Source: CAZMLC01 sp964567125 (GTDB taxonomy: Bacteria; Verrucomicrobiota; Kiritimatiellia; RFP12; UBA1067). From it: a stretch of 64,000 bases of DNA. Below the pieces are notes generated by a model. It did not search any database and had not been told where the DNA came from. It was given only the letters and a program-made list of their open reading frames with translations. The stretch is from positions 1 to 64,000 of the forward strand of contig CAZMLC010000002.1 in NCBI GenBank assembly GCA_964567125.1. The letters are read 5' to 3'. Below, piece by piece: positions 62,254-64,000 of this stretch; position 1 is the stretch's first letter, and every line of letters begins with the position of its first letter. Both the position numbers and the translations under genes were made by a program.

Positions 62254-63183
62254 TCAGGCGTCCAGGGTGAGATGTTCTCTTTTTTTCGTGTTTTTAATAC
62301 CAAACGGTTCAATGTGCGTAAGCACTTCGACGATGTTATTCACATGGCTATGCAGTTCATCGCAGACGCGCGAGGCGATGGCGTGTCCCTGCTCGACCGT
62401 GAGAGCTGGGTCGACGAGGATGTGCATGTCGACCAGCATTTTCGAGCCAATGTAGCGGGTGCGGACAGCATGGACATCCAGGACACCCTGCACATTGCGC
62501 GCGCGCACTTCGATGTCGTGCATCAGATCGCGCGGCGCGCCGATCTCGGAGATCTCGTCAATGGCGGGACGCACGATGCGATACGAGACCTGGATCAGCA
62601 GTGCCGCCACGATGATGGCGCCCACATTGTCAAGGAAGCGGAGGCTCGGGATCAGGTGTGCGCCGGCAATCGCAATGGCGACCGGGATCGAGCTGAAGGC
62701 GTCGGAGCGATGGTGCCAGGCGTTGGCATGCAGCGCGAGACATTCGGTTTGGCGCGCGACACTCACGGTCCAGCGGTAGAGGGTCTCTTTCGTGATGACG
62801 GAGAGAAGCGCGACCCAGAAGGCCAGCCAGCCGGGCGGTTCGTGTGTGTTTTCTCGTGTCAATGCCAGAATCGCGTCCCAGGCAATATAGAATCCGACGA
62901 GCGTGAGCGTGAGCCCGACGATAATCGAGGTTAGCGTTTCGATGCGTCGATGCCCATACGGATGATTGATGTCCGGAGGCTCAGACCAGAAACGCGCTCC
63001 GAGCAGGATGATGGCATCGGTGAAAAAGTCGGAGAAGCTGTGCACGGCATCGGAGACCAAGGCGCGACTGCCCATCACCCAGCCTGCAATAAACTTGATA
63101 CTCATCAAGGCAATATTGATGAACATGCCTGTCCAGACATTTACGCGTATGCTTTTTTCTCGTGCAAGGTGTTGTGTGTTCAT
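62254..63183 (-). CDS. cation diffusion facilitator (CDF) transporter
   Basis: 309 aa from ATG 63183 (MNTQHLAREK); longer upstream frames are rejected because they run antisense through gph. Six predicted membrane helices with the metal-site motifs DAVHSFSDFFTD (helix II) and HANAWHHRSDAFSS (helix V), and a C-terminal cytoplasmic domain (VDMHILVDPALTVEQGH). Expected to export Zn2+, Fe2+ or Mn2+; the ion cannot be told from this sequence. Confidence 0.9.
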   Translation of the reverse strand: MNTQHLAREKSIRVNVWTGMFINIALMSIKFIAGWVMGSRALVSDAVHSFSDFFTDAIILLGARFWSEPPDINHPYGHRRIETLTSIIVGLTLTLVGFYIAWDAILALTRENTHEPPGWLAFWVALLSVITKETLYRWTVSVARQTECLALHANAWHHRSDAFSSIPVAIAIAGAHLIPSLRFLDNVGAIIVAALLIQVSYRIVRPAIDEISEIGAPRDLMHDIEVRARNVQGVLDVHAVRTRYIGSKMLVDMHILVDPALTVEQGHAIASRVCDELHSHVNNIVEVLTHIEPFGIKNTKKREHLTLDA

Positions 63184-63209
63184 ACGTTGTTGGCAAAATA
63201 AGCTTGGTC

Positions 63210-63238
63210 TTTTCCGTCCCGGCCCGTTGTGGTATGCT
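63210..63238 (+). promoter_or_regulatory. possible promoter of gph giving a leaderless mRNA
   Basis: -35 TTTTCC (63210-63215), 17-bp spacer, -10 TATGCT (63233-63238). The ATG follows after 6 nt and has no Shine-Dalgarno. Confidence 0.45.
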
Positions 63239-63244
63239 GTTCCG

Positions 63245-63919
63245 ATGAAGACAGCATTGTTCGACTTAGACGGCACCTTAATCGACTCACGACTTGATAT
63301 TGTACACGGTATTAACCTGACGCGCGAGGATTTTAATTTACCTGCGTTGCCTGTTGCGCAGGTCGCCGAGCACATCGGTGAAGGGGTCAATTTTTTAATT
63401 CGCGGTGCGATTCCCGAATTCGCCCAGACGCACATGGAACTCCTGCGCGCGCGCCAGCGGCTCAACTATCTGAATCACTCGCTCGATACGACGCGGCTCT
63501 ATCCTGGCATGGAGCAGACGTTGCGGAAACTCAAGGCGGCTGGATGGCGGCTCGGTGTCGTGACAAACAAATCTGCGCCCTGCGTGATGCCGCTGTTGAA
63601 AGGGCTGGGAGTTGCCGATTGCTTTGATGCGATCGTCGGGGGCGAAGAGATCCCGCAGCTGAAACCGGATCCGGCTCCGTTGCGTCTCGCTGCGGCGCGC
63701 ATGGGCGTAACGCTCGATGCGTCGGATTGGATGATCGGCGATCATTTCACCGATATGGAAGCTGGCCGCAATGCCGGCATTCAGACGTGTTTCTGCCGTT
63801 TCGGCTTTGGACAGCTGCGCACCTCACGGTATACGCTCGCAGTTGATACGGTTGAGCAGATCGCGTCGGCACTGCTTATGTCATCGACGCATCCTGGCGA
63901 CCATGAATCGCGCGCTTGA
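63245..63919 (+). CDS. gph: HAD-family phosphatase, phosphoglycolate phosphatase-like
   Basis: 224 aa from ATG 63245. Motif I FDLDGTLIDSR (Asp7, Asp9), motif II VVTNKS, Lys in PQLKPDPAPL, and motif IV IGDHFTDMEAGRNAG. The cap domain type and length fit Gph, but related HADs act on other phosphates. Divergent from the CDF gene; the 3' end overlaps the recR end by 44 nt. Confidence 0.85.
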   Translation: MKTALFDLDGTLIDSRLDIVHGINLTREDFNLPALPVAQVAEHIGEGVNFLIRGAIPEFAQTHMELLRARQRLNYLNHSLDTTRLYPGMEQTLRKLKAAGWRLGVVTNKSAPCVMPLLKGLGVADCFDAIVGGEEIPQLKPDPAPLRLAAARMGVTLDASDWMIGDHFTDMEAGRNAGIQTCFCRFGFGQLRTSRYTLAVDTVEQIASALLMSSTHPGDHESRA

Positions 63920-64000
63920 GCGTCAGCGGATCAGAGTAGCCGACGCCGCTGTCCGCCGGCAACCCGAATGCCAGTCGTGTGACGCGGACAGGATAGGGTT
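63876..64000 (-). CDS. recR: RecR C-terminus (partial, continues past the window)
   Basis: The last 40 codons of a minus-strand gene, translated by hand: YPVRVTRLAFGLPADSG, then VGYSDPLTLKRAIHGR and a TAA at 63876. It aligns with the RecR end (vTRlArGlPvGgeLeYaDelTL..AlegR). RecR acts with RecF/RecO in gap repair. Most of the gene lies to the right of the window. Confidence 0.75.
   Translation of the reverse strand, partial: PYPVRVTRLAFGLPADSGVGYSDPLTLKRAIHGRQDASMT

Noticed and set aside
1..64000. CRISPR arrays, insertion sequences, prophage genes
   Set aside because: No spaced direct-repeat array, transposase, integrase or phage structural motif was seen.

Overview
The window looks like a metagenome-assembled, moderately GC-rich genome of the PVC superphylum. 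Kiritimatiellota/Lentisphaerae/Verrucomicrobiota is my best guess, from gene content only: secreted autotransporter-type beta-strand repeat (PATR) proteins, glycan-active lipoproteins, a TAT-type Gfo/Idh/MocA oxidoreductase, a BatA/MoxR cluster and a fused trpGD. There are four runs of 100 N. Two of them (18045-18144, 22276-22375) are flanked by identical 55-bp sequences, so they are assembly overlaps rather than missing DNA. Collapsing them restores full-length larB and xylA. No CRISPR array, insertion sequence, phage gene or rRNA was seen. || Layout. 1-3987: minus-strand housekeeping genes (tcdA; then rsmD-coaD-DUF177-rpmF-plsX). 4024-7936: a beta-helix lipoprotein and a GH97-like protein that has the N- and C-terminal sandwich domains but no catalytic barrel. 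8138-19622: a long plus-strand array, moxR - DUF58 - BatA-like with a PA14 module - vWA/GATase-like membrane protein - YggT - DUF167 - Memo - larB - UV endonuclease. 19597-23492: xylose module (xylB and xylA on minus, divergent AraC-type regulator). 23560-23656: selenocysteine tRNA, followed by a secreted PHP-domain protein, a 1278-aa secreted protein of unknown function and a CGGC-domain protein. 29230-32034: minisatellite, gene remnant and a frameshifted PATR protein. 32127-38404: complete trp operon (trpE-trpGD-trpC-trpF-trpB-trpA) with a sigma70-type promoter, two 18-bp dyad operators and a terminator. 38502-46812: GH78 alpha-L-rhamnosidase lipoprotein, a divergent giant PATR protein and a ThuA-like protein. 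46851-50186: trpS-scpA-scpB plus a membrane-anchored M15-like protein. 50303-53094: KDG-kinase-like sugar kinase and an FAD-dependent oxidoreductase lipoprotein. 53099-59021 (minus): queF-queC-nuclease-queD-hrpA. 59258-64000: Gfo/Idh/MocA oxidoreductase, Agl23-like membrane protein, CDF cation transporter, gph-like phosphatase and the 3' end of recR. || How it fits together. The window mixes core biosynthesis (tryptophan, queuosine precursor preQ1, CoA, phospholipid) with catabolism of plant-type sugars: xylose through XylA/XylB, rhamnosides through GH78, a 2-keto-3-deoxy-sugar kinase, and lipoprotein glycan enzymes. Promoters read by eye repeatedly show a TTGAC-like -35, a 17-bp spacer and a TATACT-like -10. 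In at least four cases (rsmD, the AraC gene, trpE, gph) the start codon lies 5-8 nt after the -10, suggesting leaderless mRNAs. All functions are inferred from motifs recognised by eye; no database search was run.
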